Positions 1 through 5,383 of a stretch of 5,383 nucleotides of DNA are shown piece by piece; the first letter of the stretch is position 1; each line of letters opens with the position of its first letter. The stretch is from contig JBDSDI010000011.1 in NCBI GenBank assembly GCA_039920645.1, positions 1 through 5,383 on the forward strand. The letters run 5' to 3'. A model generated the notes under the pieces. It was not told the DNA's origin. It searched no databases and saw nothing but the letters and a program-made list of their open reading frames with translations. The position numbers and the translations under genes were made by a program. This DNA comes from CAMCVE01 sp039920645 (GTDB lineage Bacteria > Bdellovibrionota > UBA2428).

Positions 1-856
1 CAAAATCTCTAAGTATACCTACGCGACGGGTCTCTGCTCCCTCATCGCGCTTTTTGCCACGAGTTTTATAATGACGAACTTTGCGGACAAAGCCGTGCCC
101 AAAGTGGTCCAGCCGAAGATGGCCTCCGTAAAACTGAGTGGAGCTCCTACTCCCGCAGTGGTGGCCGCAGCCTATCAACAAGCGATGAAGGCCGGCGCTC
201 AACAGTCAGCCAAGATCGAAGAAAAGAAATCTCCCGCGGTCGCTAAGCGAAACGCGGTGGATAATCTCAAGAATGCCTTCGCTTCGCTGATGGGTAACGG
301 GATCGCGGCGCCTCGCAAGGGCGTTGGCGATACCGCTCAACATGTGGCAGCTCTTTTGCCTGGAGTTCAGGGGACCGGTCAACTCGGACGTGGTAGCGAC
401 CGCCAAGGCGGATCGAAGGGCGAATCCATCGTAAACGTCGCGGTTTCCGGTTCCGACAAGGGCGGATATTCCGCAGGCGGCGATATCGGCATCGGCGGCG
501 TCGATGGTCAAGGACAAGGGTGGCTGAGCCTCAATCTTTCCGAAGCCATGGTCGATGAAGGCTTAAGTCGCGATGAAGTGGGCAAAGTCATTCATGCCAA
601 GATCTCCGAAATTCGCTACTGCTACGAGTCCTCGATGCTCCGCAAGCCGGAGCTCGAAGGAAAACTCGTGATCGACTTCGTGATCTCGAATGCGGGCCGT
701 GTACGGACCGCGAACGTGAAAGAAACATCGGTAGAAGACGAGCGACTTAATGAATGTATCCTGAAGCGTCTTGCTCGTTGGGAGTTCCCAAAGCCCAAGT
801 CCGGAGTTGAAGTGGCGGTTTCTTACCCCTTCATCTTCAAGCGCCTCAGGAGGTAG
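1..856 (+). CDS. AgmX/PglI C-terminal (TonB-C-like) domain protein, membrane anchored; 5' end outside window
   Basis: The frame is open from base 2, so 284 codons are visible and the real start lies to the left. An ATG exists at 71, but the codons just before it encode a hydrophobic helix (visible residues about 6-24, TYATGLCSLIALFATSFIM), and no good Shine-Dalgarno precedes it, so it is internal. Order: membrane anchor; Ala/Lys/Gln-rich linker (about 25-100); Gly/Ser-rich low-complexity stretch (about 108-173); C-terminal domain (about 189-281) with IRYCYE, a GKLVIDFVISNAGRV core, NECI, RWEFPKP and YPFIF. These match the AgmX/PglI C-terminal family, a TonB-C-like fold. The two cysteines (207, 252) fall where that family usually has a pair and may form a disulfide in the periplasm. 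Relatives (GltG, GltJ) work in the Myxococcus gliding complex with a proton-driven AglRQS motor. Any N-terminal cytosolic domain (FHA, GYF, zinc finger) cannot be seen. The family call is strong; the gliding role is inferred. Confidence 0.87.
   Translation, partial: KISKYTYATGLCSLIALFATSFIMTNFADKAVPKVVQPKMASVKLSGAPTPAVVAAAYQQAMKAGAQQSAKIEEKKSPAVAKRNAVDNLKNAFASLMGNGIAAPRKGVGDTAQHVAALLPGVQGTGQLGRGSDRQGGSKGESIVNVAVSGSDKGGYSAGGDIGIGGVDGQGQGWLSLNLSEAMVDEGLSRDEVGKVIHAKISEIRYCYESSMLRKPELEGKLVIDFVISNAGRVRTANVKETSVEDERLNECILKRLARWEFPKPKSGVEVAVSYPFIFKRLRR
848..853 (+). promoter_or_regulatory. Ribosome binding site AGGAGG deciding the GTG start at 860
   Basis: A perfect AGGAGG lies inside the last codons of the AgmX/PglI-domain gene, 6 nt before a GTG. 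It supports GTG 860 as the barrel gene's start even though the codon is not ATG, and it implies translational coupling with the upstream gene. Confidence 0.85.
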
Positions 857-859
857 TAC

Positions 860-1603
860 GTGCAACGTTTCCAGCGGATAGCCTTAGTTGTGATGATGTG
901 TTCGGCCGCTTATGTGCAGGCCGAGGAGTCCGAAAAAGTCGGAACTGATACCGAGGTCCTCGAAGTCGAAAAGGTGAAAGAGAAGTACTGGGCTCAAGGC
1001 GAACAATCGCAGTTGGGCGTGGTTCAAAATCGCACCTATTCCAAATCTGGAAAACTTCAGTTGGGCCTTATCGGTGGACGTGCGAGCGACGACCCCTTCC
1101 TGAGTACTCTCAACTACGGTCTTAACGTCGGATATAACTTCTCGGAGTTTTGGGGAGCATCGCTGGTCGGCATGAAATATTCCGTAAGCCCCTCAAACGC
1201 GTTGAAGATTCTGAGATCCGGCGGCAAAGAAGCGAATACCGTCGCGCCCAAGAACTATATCGGTGGCGAAGCGACCGGCAGCTTCCTTTACGGAAAACTC
1301 TCGCTGATGGGAGCTTCGATCATTTACTACGACATGCACTTCACGGCCGGTGGCGGTCTCACCAAGACCGAGAACGACGCAGCGGCCGTCACGGAATCTG
1401 TCGGTATCGGGCAGCGTTTCTACATCACGAAAGCGCTCTCGCTCCGGATGGACTACCGCTTCCAAACCTTTATAGCGACCGAGAAGGAAAAAGAGATTAC
1501 GGCCCGTTTGGGAGAAGTGAACGGAAAGCTTCGGCACTACAACCACGTCCTCGCATTCGAATTGGGTTACATGTTCGATCTCGGCGGGGGAGGATCTCAA
1601 TAA
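860..1603 (+). CDS. Outer-membrane beta-barrel domain protein (myxo/Bdellovibrio type)
   Basis: A 247-aa exported protein. The GTG start follows a perfect AGGAGG and lies 3 nt after the preceding stop. Residues 1-21 form a signal peptide (basic MQRFQR, hydrophobic core, VQA before EES). After a short acidic/lysine-rich segment (about 22-45) comes the family signature: GVVQNRTYSKSGKLQLGL (53-70), DDPF (77-80) and YNFSEFWG (92-99), followed by alternating polar/hydrophobic strands with aromatic girdle residues up to AFELGYMFDL (232-241). This pattern matches the outer-membrane beta-barrel family found mainly in Myxococcota and Bdellovibrionota, which includes GltA/GltB-like components of the gliding machinery. 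It lacks the terminal aromatic residue of classical porins and ends in GGGGSQ. Cys14 is inside the signal peptide without a lipobox, so it is not a lipoprotein. Its place in the operon suggests it is the outer-membrane partner of the AgmX/PglI and TPR proteins (inference). Confidence 0.85.
   Translation: MQRFQRIALVVMMCSAAYVQAEESEKVGTDTEVLEVEKVKEKYWAQGEQSQLGVVQNRTYSKSGKLQLGLIGGRASDDPFLSTLNYGLNVGYNFSEFWGASLVGMKYSVSPSNALKILRSGGKEANTVAPKNYIGGEATGSFLYGKLSLMGASIIYYDMHFTAGGGLTKTENDAAAVTESVGIGQRFYITKALSLRMDYRFQTFIATEKEKEITARLGEVNGKLRHYNHVLAFELGYMFDLGGGGSQ
1589..1594 (+). promoter_or_regulatory. Ribosome binding site GGAGGA for the TPR-like gene
   Basis: GGAGGA, part of a longer GGGGGAGGA run, sits 8 nt before ATG 1603 inside the barrel gene. 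It identifies 1603 as the start. The same frame is open upstream to about 1150, but that upstream stretch lies over the barrel gene in another frame and encodes no signal peptide. Confidence 0.85.
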
Positions 1604-3342
1604 TGAAACTCCTCGTATCTCTCATGATGCTCGGCGCGAGTGTTCCCGCTCTGGCAGCGGTCAGTTCCGGTTGCGGTGAAAGCGAAAAGTGGTCAGCAAT
1701 GACGCTGAGTGCGACATGGACGACGCGTTACCAATCTTTTTCCAAGGGTCAAATTTCTCCGATCGAAGGCATGGCGCTTGCTCACGAACTTCGTAAAGAG
1801 TCCGATTCGCGTTGGAGCGATCTTTTTTCCGAGTACTGGCTGTCGAACGCGTTGCTGAAGTCCGGGCACTTCCCCCTAGCCGAATCAGGTTTCGAGCGCG
1901 TTTTGGCGCGTTTGCCCCAGGAAAAAGAATTCGACGATCTTCGTGTCGCGAGTTTCCAGTGCCTTGGCCGTCTGCACCATCAATACTCGTCTCGTCAGAT
2001 TTCACGCAATCTCTACTCCGCGATTCAATCTCTCCCCGCCGGCGACGAAAAAGACTACTGGCTTTATCGTTGGGCCATCGAGCAGAACCAGGCCCGCGCA
2101 GCTCTGAAGCAGATGCGTTCGGAATCCGAACTCGCTCCTTTGCTCAAAGCTCTTGTTTTTTACGACGAACAGGAATGGAGTAAGGCCGCCGGACAAATGG
2201 ATGCGTACTTCGCGCAAACGAGCGTGCATCCTTATCTGACGAGCGAAACCGAGCACTGGAAAATTTTCGCAGGCCGTATGCACTATTCCGCTTCGACCTT
2301 CTCGAAGGCGATCGCGTACTGGAACTCCGTTGACAAGCGCTCGAACGAACTCGTCGAAGCGCTCACCGAATTTTCCTGGGCACAACTGAAGTTCGCTAAG
2401 TACAACGAAGCGATCGGTACGGCGCTCTCGTTACAAACCGGGTGGCTTTCGAATACCTACAGTCCCGAAGGCCTCATGGTCATGTCGATGGCTTTCAACG
2501 AGACGTGCCATTACCCCGAAGCGATGCGCTCGAGCGAACTTCTTCGTAAACAATACGACCCCGTCCTCGCCTGGCTGAAGGACAACAAGAAGCTGAGCAG
2601 CAGCGCTCTCTACCAAGAACTCGTAAAGGCGATGAAAAAAGAAAGCAAAGCGCCTTACCGCCTTTCGAGTGAGTGGATCCGCTCGCCACGTTTCATCGCT
2701 CGCCAGTCCGAGGTGAACGCGCTCATCCGTATGGATGACCGTTCCAAGGAATCCTTAGCTCTGGCCCAGAAGCGTCAGAGAGAACGCGTGGCGGAGCTTC
2801 TGAAACTTGTTCGCGAGATCAAGTCGGACGTCGTGAGTGCGCAGAAGTCCGATAAGAAAAAAGTTGATCTCCCCGAGTGGATCAATGTGAAGCTCGAGAG
2901 TCTCCGCAAGAATATCGAAGAGTACGATGCTCTGCGCGCCTTCGCCCCCGTTTGGAAACAGGCCGACGCGGCTAACCGAAAAATTGCCTCTACCCGCCGC
3001 GCGGACCTCATTCAGGCGATCTCGGATCACGTCGCTCAGACGAACGCGCGGGTTCTCAGTCAGATCGAAGACGTTTACGATAATCTTCAATTCGTCGAAG
3101 TCGAAATCTACCAGGGCGCAACTCAGGACATGATCTTTTCGAACTCTCATCCCGACTACAGCAAAAAGATCAATGAGCTGAAGTCCCGGGAAGGTTTCCG
3201 CCTGAAATCGCAGGAACTCAACTGGGGACAGATCTCGACCGAAGAACTCGGCCAATCCGAAATTTGGGAAGACGAGCTCGGCGGCTTCAAAGCCGACCTT
3301 CCGAACAAGTGCGACAAAGGCAAAATTGCGAGGAGCCTCTAA
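1603..3342 (+). CDS. Exported TPR-like helical-repeat protein, AglT/GltE-like gliding machinery component
   Basis: A 579-aa protein whose ATG overlaps the preceding stop by one base (TAATG) behind a strong ribosome binding site. Residues 1-19 are a signal peptide (MKLLVSLMMLGASVPALAA), so it is periplasmic or outer-membrane associated; there is no lipobox. Residues about 70-320 are helical pairs with TPR-like spacing, for example around 75-102, 178-204, 219-245, 252-278 and 290-317. The last contains AFNETCHYPEA and then KQYDPVLAWL, a pattern I associate with gliding-cluster TPR proteins. Residues about 380-500 are charged and helical, probably coiled coil. The tail has LNWGQ (539-543) and IWEDELGGF (554-562) and ends with Cys570 shortly before the stop, resembling the W-DEL-Y...C tail of AglT/GltE-type proteins. 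Cysteines are at 24, 120, 302 and 570. A scaffold or adaptor between the inner-membrane protein and the barrel is the likely role. The TPR call is by eye; the assignment to AglT/GltE is moderate. Confidence 0.8.
   Translation: MKLLVSLMMLGASVPALAAVSSGCGESEKWSAMTLSATWTTRYQSFSKGQISPIEGMALAHELRKESDSRWSDLFSEYWLSNALLKSGHFPLAESGFERVLARLPQEKEFDDLRVASFQCLGRLHHQYSSRQISRNLYSAIQSLPAGDEKDYWLYRWAIEQNQARAALKQMRSESELAPLLKALVFYDEQEWSKAAGQMDAYFAQTSVHPYLTSETEHWKIFAGRMHYSASTFSKAIAYWNSVDKRSNELVEALTEFSWAQLKFAKYNEAIGTALSLQTGWLSNTYSPEGLMVMSMAFNETCHYPEAMRSSELLRKQYDPVLAWLKDNKKLSSSALYQELVKAMKKESKAPYRLSSEWIRSPRFIARQSEVNALIRMDDRSKESLALAQKRQRERVAELLKLVREIKSDVVSAQKSDKKKVDLPEWINVKLESLRKNIEEYDALRAFAPVWKQADAANRKIASTRRADLIQAISDHVAQTNARVLSQIEDVYDNLQFVEVEIYQGATQDMIFSNSHPDYSKKINELKSREGFRLKSQELNWGQISTEELGQSEIWEDELGGFKADLPNKCDKGKIARSL
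3330..3335 (+). promoter_or_regulatory. Ribosome binding site GAGGAG deciding the ATG start at 3344
   Basis: GAGGAG lies 8 nt before ATG 3344, within the end of the TPR-like gene. It favours 3344 over the in-frame TTG at 3326, which lies upstream of the site, and over ATG 3353, which is too far away (17 nt). Confidence 0.8.
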
Positions 3343-3343
3343 A

Positions 3344-3808
3344 ATGACGACGATGAACAAATACTTCTTAGCTCGAAGCGGAAAAATCGCGGGCCCTTAC
3401 TCCGAAGAGGACCTCAGGGTTCTCGAAAAGCGTGGAGAGCTCCTCTCCTATTCGTGGATTTGGACTCCGGGCGCAAGCGATTGGAAGTCGATCGATCCCA
3501 AGCCCACCCGCAAACCCTCCTTCGAAGAGACGCCTCTCGTGGCACAATCCACCGATGCCGTTCTCTCCAGCAGCGAGGCGTATGCACTCTGGGGCCAGAA
3601 TGCCATCAAGGGGCGAGTGCAGGCGCGCACCGAGCTCGGCTTCGAGCTTGTCTATACCGAGCACCGTATGCTTCCTCAGGTCGCACGCGGCATGTCGCTG
3701 CAAGTGATGGATATCGGCGACGGCTCCTCCAATGCTCATTTAGCTCTCATGAAGGTTTCAGAAATTGAGCGTAAAGGCGAGCATTGGGTCCTTTTCCTCA
3801 GACACTGA
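3344..3808 (+). CDS. Small cytosolic GYF-domain (DUF4339-type) protein, possible degenerate PilZ-like C-terminus
   Basis: A 154-aa protein starting one base after the TPR gene's stop behind GAGGAG. There is no signal peptide or membrane segment, so it is probably cytosolic, unlike genes 1-3. Residues 6-52 are a GYF_2/DUF4339 domain: KYFLARSGKIAGPYS with the Gly-Pro-Tyr core (17-19), a helix EEDLRVLEKRGEL, then W38, W40 and W47 in the aromatic WIWTPGASDWKSI segment. Such domains bind proline-rich peptides; in Myxococcus a GYF domain occurs in the cytosolic part of the gliding protein GltJ. A Pro/Ser-rich linker (53-80) leads to a C-terminal part (85-154) that looks like beta strands. It has RVQAR (91-95, an RxxxR) and, 28 residues on, DIGDGS (123-128), recalling but not matching the PilZ DxSxxG motif. 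The GYF call is firm; PilZ is speculative. It may connect the envelope complex to cytosolic regulators (inference). Confidence 0.82.
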   Translation: MTTMNKYFLARSGKIAGPYSEEDLRVLEKRGELLSYSWIWTPGASDWKSIDPKPTRKPSFEETPLVAQSTDAVLSSSEAYALWGQNAIKGRVQARTELGFELVYTEHRMLPQVARGMSLQVMDIGDGSSNAHLALMKVSEIERKGEHWVLFLRH

Positions 3809-3829
3809 GACCTGCGATTCTGTTACAAT
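3799..3829 (+). promoter_or_regulatory. Candidate extended -10 promoter for the six-cysteine membrane protein gene
   Basis: TGTTACAAT at 3821-3829 reads as an extended -10 (TG, one base, then TACAAT, five of six to TATAAT). A weak -35-like CAGACA lies at 3799-3804 with a 19-bp spacer, inside the end of the GYF gene. Transcription from about 3836 would leave a leader of about 80 nt before ATG 3916. No clear terminator precedes it, so the downstream gene could also receive operon read-through. This is a by-eye call. Confidence 0.4.
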
Positions 3830-3901
3830 AAATTATCCGGCTCTTCTGCATGTAAGTTCTTCGACCGGAATTCCCCTCGATCAATCCTGTGATTTCCGAA
3901 C

Positions 3902-3907
3902 GGAGGA
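3902..3907 (+). promoter_or_regulatory. Ribosome binding site GGAGGA deciding the ATG start at 3916
   Basis: GGAGGA lies 8 nt before ATG 3916. It argues against the in-frame GTG at 3889, which would place the site inside the coding region and add nine polar or charged residues before the membrane anchor. Confidence 0.8.
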
Positions 3908-3915
3908 TCTGCGAC

Positions 3916-4668
3916 ATGCAGCGTTCCAAACTTATTCTGATTTCGTCTCTTGCAGTAATCGTCATCGTCGTAATTTCTGTTGTGATGATGACGCGTTCGC
4001 ATTCTCCTTCGCATGAAGCCGAACGGACTCGTGAATCGACCCAGGGCGAGGTCTCTCCAGAAGGATCGTCTTCCGGCAATGCCGTGGGTTCATCCGCTGC
4101 GATCGTCAAAGGCAAAAGCTCCTCGGAAGCCGCGAACTCCAATCCCGTCATCGCGAGATCCACCGAAGTTGGCGGAGTTAAAGTGGAGGCGGTTGCCGCC
4201 GTCGAGAAGAAGCCCGAAGCTCCTTGCCAGGCCGTCGATTTGAAGAGCGACGTGACCGAGATCAAGGGTCATCTCAACGAATTTCGTCTTGGGCGTACGC
4301 TGTCTTCGACCGATCCTCTTTGCGTGATGGTCGATGGTAAAAGCGTATCTTACACCAAGCTCAAAGACGGACGGGTGCGCATCGAGTGGAAAATCGCGAA
4401 GAGTTCAAGCAAAGTTTCGGCGACGTTCTGTTCCGACGGCGTGAAATGCCACGTCAATTGTCCCGAACCCGAAAAAGATTTCTGGGATACGATCGGCTCC
4501 AATGATGCTGCTACGGTCGGCACCGGTTTTGCCGATACCGAAACAGCTAACGACAAAGATCTTCAAAAAGAAATCAAGGCTCTCAAGGACGTCCTGAATC
4601 GCAAGCCCGCCGAAGCACCGGTCGCGAATTGGACCGTCGTCGCCCAGCACGACAGTTTGTGTAAGTAA
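3916..4668 (+). CDS. Membrane-anchored periplasmic protein with six cysteines, function unknown
   Basis: A 250-aa protein; I do not recognise the family. The start at 3916 is set by GGAGGA. Residues 1-5 (MQRSK) are basic and about 6-25 form one hydrophobic helix (LILISSLAVIVIVVISVVMM) with no obvious cleavage site, so it is probably an N-terminal signal anchor with the rest in the periplasm. Residues 27-100 are a Ser/Glu/Ala-rich, probably disordered linker. Residues 101-190 hold five of the six cysteines (104, 136, 172, 178, 182) in a probable beta-rich domain: DPLCVMVDGKSVSYTKLKDG, RVRIEWKI, then FCSDGVKCHVNCPE. A short charged helix (213-229) follows and Cys249 is next to last. The even cysteine count suggests disulfides. 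It follows the gliding-type operon after a 107-bp gap in the same direction, so it may belong to the same system or be independent. Codon use looks like that of its neighbours and I see no sign of transfer. Confidence 0.75.
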   Translation: MQRSKLILISSLAVIVIVVISVVMMTRSHSPSHEAERTRESTQGEVSPEGSSSGNAVGSSAAIVKGKSSSEAANSNPVIARSTEVGGVKVEAVAAVEKKPEAPCQAVDLKSDVTEIKGHLNEFRLGRTLSSTDPLCVMVDGKSVSYTKLKDGRVRIEWKIAKSSSKVSATFCSDGVKCHVNCPEPEKDFWDTIGSNDAATVGTGFADTETANDKDLQKEIKALKDVLNRKPAEAPVANWTVVAQHDSLCK

Positions 4669-4671
4669 CCC

Positions 4672-5383
4672 TTAGTCTTTCCAGATTTTGGAGAGCGCGT
4701 AGACCAGCGAAAGTTTCTGCACGAGTAGCAGCGTGTCGGTCTTGGAAACTTTCGGCGATGCACCGCTGCCAAGCCAGGATCGGTCGTCGAGCGCGAGGGC
4801 CATTGTGCGTTCGGCCATTTGCAGCGGAAAGTCGCAGAAGAATTTGACGTCGTTGCGTTTGGGAGAAATGGCGTCGATGTAAGCGCGCGCGTTCACGCGA
4901 TGTTTTTCGAAGCTGCGCGCTAGAAACTCCAGGGCGACCCCCAGTTCTTCGGCAGTCGGCGGTACCGTTCCCACTCCTCCCGGCGAAAGCACGCGCGTCC
5001 AGTAGCAGCGGCCTTCTTTCCAGTCTTGGTGGAAGTCCTTTGTGATGTTGACGATCTGAAGAGCTTTACCGAAGGATTCGCCGAGCTTTTCAAGTTCAGT
5101 GAGAGTCTTTGAAGGCACGAAGGCTTGCTCGTCCCAAAAGAGTTGCGTCAGAAAAACTCCGACCGTTCCGGCCACGGTGTAGCAATAGTGGTCGAAATCC
5201 TGCGACGAGCGCTCCCAACGTGGCGGTCGAGTTTTTTCGGCGGCGATTTCGGACTCCATTCCCAGAGCCATGTCCATTAGGCTCCCGGAGAAAGCGCTGC
5301 GCACCGAAAGCGGCATCGCGGAAAGAGCGGCGAGGAGGGCGACGGAGGAATCGAAAAGTGCGCGTTCATGAGGGTGAGCGACG
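4672..5383 (-). CDS. Squalene/phytoene synthase family protein, N-terminus outside window
   Basis: The frame is open to the right edge, giving 236 visible residues with the N-terminus missing. The ATG at 5316 is internal: the residues before it (HPHERALFDSSVALLAALSA) run smoothly into the typical LPxxVR...GM segment of this family. Visible motifs are GME (42-44), DHYCYTVAGTVG (64-75) and the second Asp-rich motif NITKDFHQD (112-120, Asp116 and Asp120) followed by EGRCYW. The first Asp-rich motif would be in the missing part. The family condenses two prenyl diphosphates head to head (two FPP to presqualene diphosphate or squalene, or two GGPP to phytoene), using Mg2+ held by the Asp motifs. 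Squalene and phytoene synthases cannot be separated from this fragment. It converges with the six-cysteine gene, with 3 nt between the stops, and has no evident functional link to the gliding-type genes. Confidence 0.88.
   Translation of the reverse strand, partial: VAHPHERALFDSSVALLAALSAMPLSVRSAFSGSLMDMALGMESEIAAEKTRPPRWERSSQDFDHYCYTVAGTVGVFLTQLFWDEQAFVPSKTLTELEKLGESFGKALQIVNITKDFHQDWKEGRCYWTRVLSPGGVGTVPPTAEELGVALEFLARSFEKHRVNARAYIDAISPKRNDVKFFCDFPLQMAERTMALALDDRSWLGSGASPKVSKTDTLLLVQKLSLVYALSKIWKD

Noticed and set aside
340..525. Gly/Ser-rich stretch as a possible repeat array or insertion
   Set aside because: No regular repeat unit is visible at base level; it reads as a flexible linker before the C-terminal domain, which is normal for AgmX/PglI-type proteins.
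1150..1602. In-frame upstream extension of the TPR-like gene, which would give a 730-aa protein
   Set aside because: It overlaps the barrel gene in another frame, its translation is Arg-rich and unstructured, and ATG 1603 has a strong ribosome binding site followed by a signal peptide.
2755..3360. 201-codon open frame on the minus strand
   Set aside because: It is fully antisense to the well-supported TPR-like gene, has no recognisable domain, and is typical of shadow frames in codon-biased DNA.
3837..3880. Possible hairpin or operator around the palindrome GGAATTCC in the leader
   Set aside because: The paired arms are only a few bases long, there is no T-tract, and an 8-base palindrome is expected by chance too often to call a site.
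3889..3915. GTG start at 3889 for the six-cysteine protein
   Set aside because: It would put GGAGGA inside the coding region and add charged residues before the anchor; ATG 3916 at 8 nt from that site fits better.
3765..4016. 83-codon plus-strand frame bridging the GYF gene and the next gene
   Set aside because: It overlaps the ends of two better genes, has no convincing ribosome binding site, and its translation shows no domain.
3798..4265. 155-codon open frame on the minus strand across the 107-bp gap
   Set aside because: It is antisense to the start of the membrane-anchored gene. That gene has a proper ribosome binding site and a coherent anchor, whereas this frame shows low-complexity shadow sequence.

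Overview
The window looks like an accessory chromosomal segment from a member of the Bdellovibrionota, or a related lineage of predatory or gliding former deltaproteobacteria. The GC content is moderate by eye. This placement rests on family content: an AgmX/PglI-type C-terminal domain, a 'myxo-type' outer-membrane beta-barrel with the QNR-Y-K / DPF / Y-FSE-W signature, an AglT/GltE-like TPR protein and a small GYF protein lie side by side. That combination is known from the Agl-Glt gliding machinery of Myxococcus and its Bdellovibrio relatives. The taxon is an inference; nothing in the window proves it.

Layout. Positions 1-3808 hold four plus-strand genes packed as an operon: (1) the 3' part of an inner-membrane-anchored, TonB-C-like AgmX/PglI-domain protein, whose frame is open to the left edge; (2) an exported outer-membrane beta-barrel with a GTG start at 860; (3) an exported helical-repeat protein of 579 aa starting at 1603; (4) a cytosolic GYF-domain protein starting at 3344. 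The junctions are 3 nt, a 1-nt overlap and 1 nt, and each of genes 2-4 has a strong Shine-Dalgarno at or just inside the upstream gene's end, so translational coupling is likely. Positions 3809-3915 are a 107-bp gap with a candidate extended -10 promoter. Next comes (5), a single-pass membrane-anchored protein with a six-cysteine periplasmic part and no recognised family (3916-4668). On the minus strand, converging with only 3 nt between stops, is (6), the C-terminal two thirds or so of a squalene/phytoene synthase that runs off the right edge.

How they may work together (inference). Genes 1-4 could form an envelope-spanning complex. The AgmX/PglI protein would sit in the inner membrane and reach into the periplasm, probably energised by an ExbB/ExbD-like (AglRQS-type) motor outside the window. 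The TPR protein would be a periplasmic or outer-membrane adaptor, the barrel the outer-membrane component, and the GYF protein a cytosolic connector that may carry a degenerate PilZ-like domain. The squalene/phytoene synthase belongs to isoprenoid metabolism and appears to be only a neighbour.

No tRNA, rRNA, CRISPR array, insertion sequence or integrase was seen.
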